NCBI GenBank assembly: GCA_964522165.1
Contig: CAZFVV010000189.1
Coordinates: 1-9,192 of the forward strand
Source: JABWBP01 sp964522165
GTDB lineage: Bacteria; Calditrichota; Calditrichia; RBG-13-44-9; J075
Reading direction: 5' to 3'
DNA: 9,192 nucleotides
Shown here: positions 1 to 6,328 of the stretch, one piece after another
Layout of the letters: the number at the start of each line of letters is the position of its first letter
Position numbering within the stretch: position 1 is the first letter of the stretch
The notes under the pieces: model-generated
Told to the model about the DNA's origin: nothing
What the model saw: only the letters and a program-made list of their open reading frames with translations
Database searches by the model: none
Program-made: the position numbers and the translations under genes

Positions 1-1
1 C

Positions 2-43
2 CGGCAGGAATGCGCGGCGCTGCTGAACCGGCTAAGTCTATAA
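2..43 (+). CDS. Possible 3' end of an upstream gene, product unknown
   Basis: From base 2 a frame reads RQECAALLNRLSL and then stops at TAA (41-43). The composition (helical, charged, Leu-rich) and the higher GC up to the stop look like the end of a real protein. Another frame stays open to about base 102, but its translation looks less protein-like. Only 13 residues are visible, so no family can be named. Confidence 0.25.
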   Translation, partial: RQECAALLNRLSL

Positions 44-61
44 ATTATTTGAGTACTTTTA

Positions 62-121
62 GTGTTTATGTGTTCAAGAACGGGGCGACAATGTTACGAT
101 AACGCCTGAACACCATAACAC
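62..121 (+). promoter_or_regulatory. Imperfect inverted repeat in the leader of the TPR lipoprotein gene
   Basis: The left arm GTGTTTATGTGTTC (62-75) pairs with the right arm GAACACCATAACAC (108-121), with one base shifted in each arm. A short inner GGCG/CGCC pairing (84-87 with 103-106) could extend the hairpin. It lies 37 bases before the ATG at 158. No T-run follows, so it is a poor intrinsic terminator. It could be a structured 5' leader, a protein-binding site, or the 3' end of the upstream transcript. Confidence 0.35.
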
Positions 122-157
122 CCGGATACCGCAAAAACCCACTTCAGGAGGGTAATA

Positions 158-943
158 ATGCGTTTGTGGATTTTGATTCTTAGCGTACTTACACTGCTGA
201 TCGCTTCCTGCGGCAAAAAAGAGGTGCGCAGCGTGATTTCAGAAGATGATAAACCTTCTCAACTGCTGAAGTACGGCGACCAATTCTATCAAAGCGGGGA
301 TTATGAGAACGCCTTCCGGGCCTACGGGATCATTTATTACGAGTATCCCACCAGCCGCGAGTATATCGACGCCGCCATCGGGCTGAGCAAGTGCTACGGG
401 GCCTTGCAGAGTTACGAAAAGCAGTTTGAGATTCTTTACGGATTGCTGCGGGAGAACCTGATCCCCTCCAAAGTGCCGGGGGTTTATAATGCCATCGCGG
501 AATTTTATGAACGGAGCGCCGGCATTTCCGAGCAGATCACCGGGGAAGGGAGCAACGATTACAAAACCGCGATCAATTATTACAGCAAATCCATCCAGTA
601 CCCCAATAGCGATGACCTGAACGCCAAGAGCTTCGCCCAGTTCAAGATCGGTACGCTCCATGAAAAACTGAAAGATAACCTCAAGGCGATCGAAGCTTAC
701 GAAACTGCTATTAATGCCTACCAGGGCACGGAATGGTCCTTGCGGGCGGAGCAAAATATTTTAGACATCCGGGAGCGGGAGCGCCGCCGCCTGGAATACC
801 AGCAGCAGGGCTTGTTGCCCGAGGATACAACTACCACGCCGGAATCTCTATTGGAGTTAGAGAGCGGAGCCGGCGCGCTCGGCACGCCGGCCTCCACCGC
901 GCCCCGGGATTCCGTCGCCGCCGATACCTCAAAAACGCCATAG
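158..943 (+). CDS. TPR-containing outer-membrane lipoprotein, BamD-like in general form
   Basis: This is a 261-residue lipoprotein. A hydrophobic N-terminus ends in the lipobox LIASC with Cys18 as the acylation site. The next residue is Gly rather than Asp, which by the Lol rule favours the outer membrane. TPR-type helical repeats follow: roughly residues 35-67 (YGDQFYQSGDYENAFRAYG), 71-100, and 137-190 (YKTAINYYSKSI, FAQFKIGTLHEKLKDNLKAI). The last 45 residues are a low-complexity Pro/Thr/Ser/Ala tail. The start is well supported by AGGAGGG at 146-152, five bases before the ATG. TPR lipoproteins of this size include BamD and CpoB-like scaffolds, but the signature is too general to assign either, so the role as an envelope scaffold is inference. 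The gene appears monocistronic, with 201 bases before the next gene. Confidence 0.85.
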   Translation: MRLWILILSVLTLLIASCGKKEVRSVISEDDKPSQLLKYGDQFYQSGDYENAFRAYGIIYYEYPTSREYIDAAIGLSKCYGALQSYEKQFEILYGLLRENLIPSKVPGVYNAIAEFYERSAGISEQITGEGSNDYKTAINYYSKSIQYPNSDDLNAKSFAQFKIGTLHEKLKDNLKAIEAYETAINAYQGTEWSLRAEQNILDIRERERRRLEYQQQGLLPEDTTTTPESLLELESGAGALGTPASTAPRDSVAADTSKTP

Positions 944-965
944 CGGCCGGGGAAAGGGTCAAGAA

Positions 966-1021
966 TTAAGAATCAAGAGTTAAGAATCAAGAGTTAAGAA
1001 TCAAAAGTTAAGAATCAAGAA
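966..1021 (+). repeat. Four tandem copies of a 14-bp repeat (TTAAGAATCAAGAG)
   Basis: Copies start at 966, 980, 994 and 1008. The first two are identical and the last two differ by one base each. Degenerate related sequence (AGCAGGAAGCAAGAGACAGG) continues to about 1055, giving a strongly purine-rich strand. A perfect 6-bp hairpin, AGGTAA/TTACCT with loop GAAAAA, follows at 1056-1073. The 14-base period is not a multiple of three and the tract lies between genes, so it does not code. Confidence 0.85.
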
Positions 1022-1144
1022 GCAGGAAGCAAGAGACAGGAGCCAAGAATCAGAGAGGTAAGAAAAATTACCTGAGCCACTCCTCCTGGTTTTTGGTTCC
1101 CGGTTCTTCCAACCCCCCGTCGCACCCGCTCAGGAGACTGCTCT

Positions 1145-2173
1145 ATGGAAATCCCCTTCGAATTGCTGCACCAACTTCCCAAAACCGATTTGCACGTTCA
1201 TTTAGACGGCTGCCTGCGCATTCCCACCCTGATCGACCTGGCCAAAAAACAGAACGTGGAATTGCCCACCACCGATCCGGAGAAGCTGGCCGGGGTTGTG
1301 ATGAGCGGCAAACAGTGCAAGAATTTGGGAGAATACCTGCGCGGGTTCGATATTACCCTCTCGGTGATGCAGGAGCCGGAAGCGCTCTACCGGATTGCTT
1401 ATGAGCTGGCCGAAGACGCCGCCGGAGAGAACGTGTGGTACATGGAAGTGCGTTACTCGCCGATTTTGCATACCCAAAAAGGGTTGAAGCTCTCCACCAT
1501 CGTGGAGTCGGTGATCGAAGGGTTGAAAGAAGCGGAGAAGAAATTCAACATCAAGACCGGGGTGATTATTTGCGGGATGCGCAACATCAACCCGGAGACC
1601 TCGATGATTTTAGCGGAACTCTCGGTTGCCTACAAAAACAAGGGCGTGGTGGCGTTCGATCTGGCCGGGCAGGAGGAAAACAATCCCGCCAAGCATCACA
1701 AGGAAGCGTTTTACCTGATCCGCAATAACAACATCAATACCACCATTCACGCCGGGGAGGCTTACGGGGCGGAGAGCATTCACCAGGCCATTCATTATTG
1801 TGGGGCGCACCGGATTGGCCACGGAACCCGGTTATATGAAGACGGCGACCTGCTCAATTACGTGAACGATCATCGCATCCCCCTGGAAATCTGCCTGCTC
1901 AGCAACATTCAAACCGGCGCCGCGCCCTCCTTTGAAAAACATCCCCTGCGCTTTTATTACGATTACGGCCTGCGGGTGTGCATCAACACCGATAACCGCC
2001 TGATTTCTGACACCACGGTCACCAACGAGCTTTACTTAGCCGCCAGGCACCTCAATTTCAACTTAGATGACATCAAATCGATGGTGTTGGACGGTTTCAA
2101 GAGCGCCTTCCTGCCCAACCGCGCCAAGTCGATTATGTTGAATATGGTGAATGACGAGTTGAAGAAGTACTGA
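1145..2173 (+). CDS. add: Adenosine deaminase (EC 3.5.4.4)
   Basis: This zinc enzyme deaminates adenosine and deoxyadenosine to inosine and deoxyinosine in cytoplasmic purine salvage. The 342 residues span a complete amidohydrolase TIM barrel of normal family length. Visible motifs are TDLHVHLDG (metal ligands His17 and His19), IHAGE (metal ligand His202, catalytic Glu205), RIGHGTRL (His226), LEICLLSNIQTG, and INTDNRLIS (metal ligand Asp283). Residue 284 is Asn where animal ADA has a second Asp (NTDDP). From memory, the NTDNRL form is usual in a bacterial subgroup, so the enzyme looks active. The start is supported by AGGAG at 1132-1136, eight bases before the ATG. Adenosine deaminase is clearly favoured over adenine deaminase or AMP deaminase, but subfamily substrate preference cannot be read from sequence alone. 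Confidence 0.93.
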   Translation: MEIPFELLHQLPKTDLHVHLDGCLRIPTLIDLAKKQNVELPTTDPEKLAGVVMSGKQCKNLGEYLRGFDITLSVMQEPEALYRIAYELAEDAAGENVWYMEVRYSPILHTQKGLKLSTIVESVIEGLKEAEKKFNIKTGVIICGMRNINPETSMILAELSVAYKNKGVVAFDLAGQEENNPAKHHKEAFYLIRNNNINTTIHAGEAYGAESIHQAIHYCGAHRIGHGTRLYEDGDLLNYVNDHRIPLEICLLSNIQTGAAPSFEKHPLRFYYDYGLRVCINTDNRLISDTTVTNELYLAARHLNFNLDDIKSMVLDGFKSAFLPNRAKSIMLNMVNDELKKY

Positions 2174-2190
2174 ATGGAAGGGGTGGAGTA

Positions 2191-2364
2191 ATGGAACTTG
2201 CCCTGATCTCAGTTTATCCTGAACTTGCCGAAGGGTCGAAGGGTGTTGGATTGGTGGTAATTGATTATCCACATCAATCGTGCAAACCATTCATCCATGA
2301 CTGTGAAACTTTATTGCAACTCCGGCACGCGGTTTTGAATCCTTTCGAATCCACCCCGGTTTAG
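2191..2364 (+). CDS. Short chimeric ORF ending in a duplicated VapC tail, probably non-functional
   Basis: A 57-residue frame starts 17 bases after the adenosine deaminase stop, with an AAGGGG ribosome-binding-like site at 2178-2183. Residues 6-18 (ISVYPELAEGSKG) are what a common dispersed repeat encodes in this frame. Residues 47-57 (AVLNPFESTPV) are identical to the last 11 residues of VapC downstream, because the DNA belongs to the 103-bp direct repeat. The middle (about 19-46, GVGLVVIDYPHQSCK...) matches nothing I recognise and lacks the PIN-domain acidic residues. It is most simply a join of repeat sequence and a VapC remnant that happens to stay open, although the good start signal means translation is possible. 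Confidence 0.3.
   Translation: MELALISVYPELAEGSKGVGLVVIDYPHQSCKPFIHDCETLLQLRHAVLNPFESTPV
2211..2243 (+). repeat. Dispersed repeat-like sequence of the CCTGAACTTGCCGAAGGGTCG type
   Basis: The stretch from AGTTTATCCTGAACTTG to GGGTCGAAGGG resembles short intergenic repeats scattered through many environmental bacterial genomes. Their spurious translation reads like STLRQ(A/V)QDKLRSGQ on the other strand, and that string is seen here on the minus strand. The resemblance is from memory. Only one copy lies in this window, so its repetitive nature cannot be shown here. Confidence 0.45.
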
Positions 2365-2431
2365 TAAAATAAAACGGGGCTTGCCATAAACGGTAAGCCC
2401 CGTTCCTCTCCTAAATGGCGGCCTAGCCGCT
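2329..2431. repeat. Direct repeat, copy A (103 bp): VapC tail plus terminator
   Basis: This matches 3226-3328 at 100 of 103 positions. The three differences are T2365/C3262, T2394/C3291 and A2425/G3322. Reading on the plus strand, it holds the last 11 codons and stop of a VapC gene, an AT-rich spacer, a strong hairpin and a short GC-rich stretch. It ends at the stop codon of a minus-strand sorting-domain reading frame. Copies A and B are offset by 897 bases. Confidence 0.97.
2366..2404 (-). terminator. Intrinsic terminator, copy A, serving the sorting-domain remnant
   Basis: The 13-bp stem AACGGGGCTTGCC (2373-2385) pairs with 2392-2404 around a 6-base loop, with one G-T wobble at base 2394. 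On the minus strand the stem is followed by TTTATTTTAC, a usable U-rich tail. In the plus direction CCTCTCC follows, which is poor for termination. It now sits downstream of a truncated gene. Confidence 0.75.
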
Positions 2432-2610
2432 CAATGTAATAACAGCATCTTCTTTGTTTCGACAAAACCCTGCCCTCCACCTGCCGAGCCTGCTGAAGAA
2501 TCCCTCACCTTAATCCGGTACAGATACACCCCGCTGGCAACCGCAGCGCCGGTTTCATCCCTGCCATCCCACTGCACTGTATGTTGCCCGGCGGCGTGGT
2601 TTTCGTTTGC
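2431..2610 (-). pseudogene. Orphan C-terminal T9SS sorting domain (remnant of a lost secreted protein)
   Basis: Read on the minus strand, this encodes NENHAAGQHTVQWDGRDETG, then AAVASGVYLYRIKV, a Gly/Ser-rich insertion, then FVETKKMLLLH and TGA at 2431-2433. That is the usual end of a T9SS type A sorting domain (W-D-G-R-D, S-G-x-Y, K-x-L-L-L). The frame meets TAA at 2611-2613, so only about 59 codons survive, without start, signal peptide or passenger. It is related to the C-terminus of the large protein at 3329-6178 but clearly diverged (SAGKYVVRWEGRDEQGQ there), so it derives from another member of the family rather than a fresh copy. The vapBC promoter begins at its broken edge. Confidence 0.8.
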
Positions 2611-2634
2611 TTATGAAGAAAGTTTAACTATATT
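2607..2634 (+). promoter_or_regulatory. Putative sigma-70-type promoter of vapBC
   Basis: A -35-like TTGCTT (2607-2612) and a -10-like TATATT (2629-2634) are separated by 16 bases. Transcription would begin about 28 bases before the vapB ATG, leaving room for the ribosome-binding site. Many vapBC operons are autorepressed at such a promoter, but no clear operator palindrome is visible here. Confidence 0.45.
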
Positions 2635-2668
2635 CTGGCGTTCAATGATAAAATGAGGAGAATGATTT

Positions 2669-2869
2669 ATGGCTGTCATCATCTTGCCCAGAAGCGCCAT
2701 CAAAGAGTTAAATGATGATCATGTAACAATCGAAATCCCGGATGAGAAGTTGCTTATTTCGTATGCGGATCTGGAAATCGTCAGAACTACCCGGGGATTG
2801 CTCCGAAGCAAGAAGAAAAAATTACTCCATTATCTTGAACAAAGCCGCGCGGAATGGGATAGGGAATGA
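2669..2869 (+). CDS. vapB: Antitoxin of a type II toxin-antitoxin pair (VapB-like)
   Basis: This is a 66-residue protein of typical antitoxin size, encoded directly before a PIN-domain toxin and overlapping it by four bases (ATGA, 2866-2869), the usual sign of translational coupling. The N-terminal half (MAVIILPRSAIKELNDDHVTIEIPDEK) is probably the dimerisation or DNA-binding part, though no textbook AbrB or ribbon-helix-helix motif stands out. The basic, then acidic C-terminus (RSKKKKLLHYLEQSRAEWDRE) is the kind of amphipathic tail that wraps the toxin. GAGGAG at 2655-2660, eight bases before the ATG, fixes the start. The role rests mainly on context: it should neutralise the adjacent VapC and repress the shared promoter. 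The pair is AT-richer than the adenosine deaminase gene, which fits horizontal movement. Confidence 0.75.
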   Translation: MAVIILPRSAIKELNDDHVTIEIPDEKLLISYADLEIVRTTRGLLRSKKKKLLHYLEQSRAEWDRE

Positions 2870-3261
2870 AGAAATATTTTGTCGATACCAATATTCTAAT
2901 ATATCACTTATCAGATGAGCCTGCTGTCGAAGATTTCCTTTCTAATTTAAATCCGACCACCGATAAACTTTTCTGTTCTTTCATAACCCACATCGAATTA
3001 TTGGGTTTTCCTGATTTGACCGGTGAAGAAAAAGATAAAATCCAGCAGCTGCTTAGCTTATTCGAAAAAATCGGCATCAATGATATCATAGAACAAAAGG
3101 CTATTCAAATTCGATCGACAAAAAGGATCAAAATTCCGGATGCAATTATTGCGGCCAGCGCACTTTACACCAACAGCGTCCTGGCGACTCGAAATACCAA
3201 AGATTTCAAGAATATTGAGGGGTTGGCGGTTTTGAATCCTTTCGAATCCACCCCGGTTTAG
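2866..3261 (+). CDS. vapC: PIN-domain ribonuclease toxin VapC
   Basis: This 131-residue protein is a complete PIN domain. It opens with FVDTNILIYHL (Asp7), has HIEL with Glu44 in the second acidic position, IPDAIIAASAL with Asp92, and ATRNTKDF with Asn110 and Asp113. Together these form the Mg2+-binding acidic cluster of VapC RNases, which cleave tRNA or rRNA when antitoxin is lost. The target RNA cannot be predicted. The start overlaps the antitoxin stop. Codons 121-131 (AVLNPFESTPV) lie inside the 103-bp direct repeat, whose upstream copy preserves the same 11 codons. The toxin itself is intact. One sampled 60-base line (2881-2940) has 22 G/C, against 33 in a line of the adenosine deaminase gene (1321-1380), consistent with foreign origin. 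Confidence 0.92.
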   Translation: MKKYFVDTNILIYHLSDEPAVEDFLSNLNPTTDKLFCSFITHIELLGFPDLTGEEKDKIQQLLSLFEKIGINDIIEQKAIQIRSTKRIKIPDAIIAASALYTNSVLATRNTKDFKNIEGLAVLNPFESTPV

Positions 3262-3328
3262 CAAAATAAAACGGGGCTTGCCATAAACGGCAAGCCCCGT
3301 TCCTCTCCTAAATGGCGGCCTGGCCGCT
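3226..3328. repeat. Direct repeat, copy B (103 bp): VapC tail plus terminator
   Basis: This partner of 2329-2431 starts at codon 121 of vapC and ends at the last base before the TAA (minus strand, 3329-3331) of the large T9SS protein. Identity to copy A stops at both edges, where the flanking sequences are unrelated (upstream) or only distantly related (sorting-domain codons downstream). Confidence 0.97.
3263..3301 (-). terminator. Intrinsic terminator of the large T9SS-secreted protein gene
   Basis: A perfect 13-bp stem, AACGGGGCTTGCC (3270-3282) with its complement at 3289-3301, encloses the loop ATAAAC. On the minus strand it is followed by TTTATTTTGC, and it lies 27 bases beyond the stop of the minus-strand gene. 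It may also slow plus-strand transcripts leaving vapC, whose stop codon ends two bases before this feature, but that side lacks a T-run. Confidence 0.85.
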
Positions 3329-6178
3329 TTATTTCAACAATAATAACTTTCGTTCTGCAACAAATTGGCCGGCGCGCATTTGCAGGAAGTAAATCCCCGA
3401 AGGAGCCGGTTGGCCCTGTTCATCGCGCCCTTCCCAACGCACCACATATTTTCCCGCTGATTGCCTTTCCTTCACCAGCGTCTGAACCTTTTGGCCGAGC
3501 ACATTATACACTGCGATCTCCACCTCGCTATCCCGGGGCAATTGATAATGAACCTCAGTAGAGGGGTTGAAGGGGTTGGGGAAGTTTTGAAGGGCAAAAT
3601 CCTCCGGCAGTGCTTCCGCCGCCAGGGTGATGGTTTCTTTAGAAACCGCCAGGTACGGCAGCAGATCGGTAAAGGCGTAGGCTGCGGCTATGGCGCTGAA
3701 GCTTAGGGATAGCGTGGCAGAAGAGCCGGGATCGCCTACTGCCTTGAACTGAAGGTTCAAAATGTTCACACTCCCTTTTGCTCCGTAGGGGTTGGCGTTG
3801 GCAAAGGTTAATTTGCCGGATTTGGCTTCCGAATCGTTCACCACCGGGTTTTCGAAGCCGCCGGTTTTCCCGCCGCTGTAATTCAGCAGTTGCAGAATGG
3901 CCGGGTTCCACTCCAGGCGGGCGGTAAAGCTGCCAAGTTCTTCAGGGAAATTAGCCAAATCAATGGTCACTGGAACACTCAGCATTTGGCCGGAAGCGAT
4001 TGGGGCAGCGCCTGATTCAGCAAAGGCGTGAATCTGTTCTTCCGTTTTTAGCAATGCGCCGGAAGAGGGAACTACGTTAAGAGAGGAAGTGAGATTCCCC
4101 GGCGGGCACATGGGGTCTCCGATTGGGAAAGGCACTTGAACCCCGGCGTCATAGGTCAGAATGATCAAGGCGTCGGTGGAGTTGGTGAAATTGTCGGAAT
4201 TCACGTTGCCGAAGCCGGCGTTGATGCGCGCCAGGAATGCCGGGGGGATGGGGGAGCCGGCGTCGTAGGTCAGAATGATTAATGCGTCGGTAGAGTTGAC
4301 GATATCATCGCCGCTGACATCTCCCAACATACCGGGGGCGGTTATGTTGATGCTGCCGTCGTTGACGGTCAGGTAGGGCAGCAGGTCGGTAAAGGTATTG
4401 GCAGCGGCCATGGCGGAGAAATCCAAATCCAGCGTTGCGCTACTGCCAACCGGCCCGATGGCCTCAAAATCGACCTTGAGAAGATCGACCACCCCTCCCG
4501 CGCCGCTGGCTTTGGCGCCGTTAAAAATGAGTACCCCGTTGTTAACATTCGCGATATTCACAATGCCGGTAAAGCCGGATAGCGGCCCGGAATACCCGGT
4601 ATATTGCAGCAACCCGGGGTCCCAGGTTAAAGTGGCGGTAAAACTGCCCAGGAGGTGGTTGGGCGAGGCCATGCCGGTCATATCTGCCTTGATTTCTGTG
4701 GTGATGGGGCAGCTTTGGGGTGCGGAGGCGGGGCAGATAGCGGAGGCAACCACCCCGGAAGGCCCTCCGCCAATGCCATTGCCGCTGAGCGGAATGTTGG
4801 CATTTCCGCCGTTGCTTATAATATCCAGGGATGCGCTGAAGCTGCCAACAGCATTGGGAGTAAAGCCAACCGGCAAATTATGAGTTTCGCCGGGAGCAAG
4901 ATTGAACGGGGTGGTATTGACGCTGAAGTTGCCGGGATTAGGGCCGGCAAGTGAGATGGCGGTAACGTTTAGAGTCGCTCCCCCGGCGTTCGTCACTGTT
5001 ACTGTATCGATTGAGGTGTTTCCAACGGACACATCACTGAAATTTAACGCTGAAGGGAATATAGATAGGAGTGGGTTGGGTGATTGAGGGAAATAGTACG
5101 CGCCCATATCAGGGAGCGTACCATCCGGATCCAGAACATATTGCCCCAGGATAATCGGAGTACCAGCATCTATGCATTTGGAAATCCCGTGTAAATGGAA
5201 ATTCGCATTTGCCGTATCAACAAACATGGGGTCGTTATAAATGTTAAAATTGATGTCGCAGGAATCACCATTGGCGTTTTGGTAATTTCCATTGCTGCCA
5301 AAACCGGGAGGAAGGGAAATGGCGGAAAAATTCCCCGAATTGTTTCCCCAAAAACAATTATAGATGATATCCTCCGCGCCAATGAAGCTACGGGAATCTT
5401 GATTAACTACCCCATAACTGTTGAAAGTGATAATGGTATTGGTCATTGTTGCATCAGCATATCCTCGGTAAGCATACGCCCTAATCCCAGTGGAATTACC
5501 AAAAATTGTGGAATTAATAATTTTCGCAATTGCATAAGCATTTCCCCAATTCCAGTAAGTTCCAGAGTAGACAATCACACCGTTTTGCTGGTTATTGTAG
5601 ATCGTACAGTGATCAATGATCAGCGTTTGACTTGCTGTACCATAACGGTCATAACCTGTAACTCGTATTCCATCACCATTATCATAAACCCGACAATTCT
5701 TAATCGTATCGGCGTAGGTGCCGACCTCACAACCCAAAGCAATTCCATTTCCTGAACATCCATAAATTTCGCATTCATAAATTGTTGGTGCACATTGGTA
5801 TGCAGAAATACCGTGTGTTGCATAACGAATAATGCAGTATCCCAGTGAATCATCTGAACCCGATCCATTCAAGCGAATCTGATCCCAGGAGCCTGGAATT
5901 TGACCCTGGAAAGGCTCAAAGATAATCGGATTCGTTTCCGTTCCTATGGCTATAAATTGAGTTCCACTTCCAGCTTCGATTTTCCATCCGCCAGCCTGAA
6001 ATTTTACACTAACTCCCGGCTCAATCCTCAGGGAATTAACAACGGTAACATTTCCCGTGACAATATAGGGGCTGCCAGCAGTGGTCCAGGTTCCAGATTG
6101 GTTACCGGAAACAATGGTCTGGGCAAATAGCCTGCTCAATAGTAAAGCATAGATGAGAACATGTAACAGTGATTTCAT
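3329..6178 (-). CDS. Large secreted modular protein: beta-helix, Ig-like, cohesin-dockerin-cohesin, T9SS sorting domain
   Basis: This 949-residue protein starts at the ATG at 6178, preceded by GAGGAG (6186-6191) at seven bases; a TTG five codons upstream would overlap that site and is less likely. Residues 1-19 are a signal peptide ending LFA. Residues ~25-345 are Asn/Ile-rich right-handed beta-helix repeats (ITFNSYGVVN, NGIALG). Residues ~370-468 are a choice-of-anchor D/HYDIN-like Ig domain (LNFSDVSVGNTSIDTVTVTN). Residues ~475-610 and ~725-853 are two cohesin-like domains that share FTDLLPYLxV. Between them, 619-679 is a dockerin-like pair of calcium loops (GDVSGDDIVNSTDALI; GNVNSDNFTNSTDALI). 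Residues ~857-949 are a type A sorting domain (LPEDFALQNFPNPFNPSTE), which directs T9SS export and removal or anchoring. A surface role such as carbohydrate binding or adhesion is inference, and no catalytic motif is evident. The gene converges on vapC with 67 bases between. Confidence 0.88.
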   Translation of the reverse strand: MKSLLHVLIYALLLSRLFAQTIVSGNQSGTWTTAGSPYIVTGNVTVVNSLRIEPGVSVKFQAGGWKIEAGSGTQFIAIGTETNPIIFEPFQGQIPGSWDQIRLNGSGSDDSLGYCIIRYATHGISAYQCAPTIYECEIYGCSGNGIALGCEVGTYADTIKNCRVYDNGDGIRVTGYDRYGTASQTLIIDHCTIYNNQQNGVIVYSGTYWNWGNAYAIAKIINSTIFGNSTGIRAYAYRGYADATMTNTIITFNSYGVVNQDSRSFIGAEDIIYNCFWGNNSGNFSAISLPPGFGSNGNYQNANGDSCDINFNIYNDPMFVDTANANFHLHGISKCIDAGTPIILGQYVLDPDGTLPDMGAYYFPQSPNPLLSIFPSALNFSDVSVGNTSIDTVTVTNAGGATLNVTAISLAGPNPGNFSVNTTPFNLAPGETHNLPVGFTPNAVGSFSASLDIISNGGNANIPLSGNGIGGGPSGVVASAICPASAPQSCPITTEIKADMTGMASPNHLLGSFTATLTWDPGLLQYTGYSGPLSGFTGIVNIANVNNGVLIFNGAKASGAGGVVDLLKVDFEAIGPVGSSATLDLDFSAMAAANTFTDLLPYLTVNDGSINITAPGMLGDVSGDDIVNSTDALIILTYDAGSPIPPAFLARINAGFGNVNSDNFTNSTDALIILTYDAGVQVPFPIGDPMCPPGNLTSSLNVVPSSGALLKTEEQIHAFAESGAAPIASGQMLSVPVTIDLANFPEELGSFTARLEWNPAILQLLNYSGGKTGGFENPVVNDSEAKSGKLTFANANPYGAKGSVNILNLQFKAVGDPGSSATLSLSFSAIAAAYAFTDLLPYLAVSKETITLAAEALPEDFALQNFPNPFNPSTEVHYQLPRDSEVEIAVYNVLGQKVQTLVKERQSAGKYVVRWEGRDEQGQPAPSGIYFLQMRAGQFVAERKLLLLK

Positions 6179-6202
6179 GGTAAATCTCCTCAAGAGTGTT
6201 AT

Positions 6203-6232
6203 AGTTTATCAGCCTCCGCATTCTCACAGCAA
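6203..6232 (-). promoter_or_regulatory. Putative promoter of the T9SS-secreted protein gene
   Basis: On the minus strand, TTGCTG (plus 6227-6232) and TAAACT (plus 6203-6208) are 18 bases apart, about 24 bases upstream of the ATG at 6178. Both boxes match the sigma-70 consensus only partly, and an overlapping TATAAC is an alternative -10. Confidence 0.35.
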
Positions 6233-6328
6233 AAATGCTCTCCACTCCATCCCCGGCGCGACACTTTTCCTCAAAGCGATTCCCCCCTAAGCATTTCCTC
6301 ATTTCCATCGGCATACCTGCTAAAAAAC

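Noticed and set aside
966..1055. Short direct repeats as a CRISPR array
   Set aside because: The repeats are 14 bp and contiguous, with no spacers and no cas genes nearby.
2366..2404. Hairpins in the 103-bp repeats as integron attC sites around a vapBC cassette
   Set aside because: No GTTRRRY/RYYYAAC core sites are seen. The hairpin has a T-rich minus-strand tail and sits at gene ends, which fits a terminator.
2329..3328. 103-bp repeats as attL/attR of an integrative element
   Set aside because: There is no integrase or transposase between them, the span is under 1 kb, and the repeat is longer than typical att cores. Kept only as an unexplained duplication.
4398..4883. 161-codon plus-strand frame opposite the cohesin region
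   Set aside because: It is antisense to a well-supported coding sequence with recognisable domains and has no ribosome-binding site.
5195..5755. 186-codon plus-strand frame opposite the beta-helix
   Set aside because: Its repetitive Ile/Asn/Thr composition mirrors the beta-helix repeats on the other strand, making it a shadow frame.
6179..6193. TTG start giving five extra residues on the T9SS protein
   Set aside because: The TTG overlaps the GAGGAG site that serves the ATG at 6178, and the signal peptide is better formed from that ATG.
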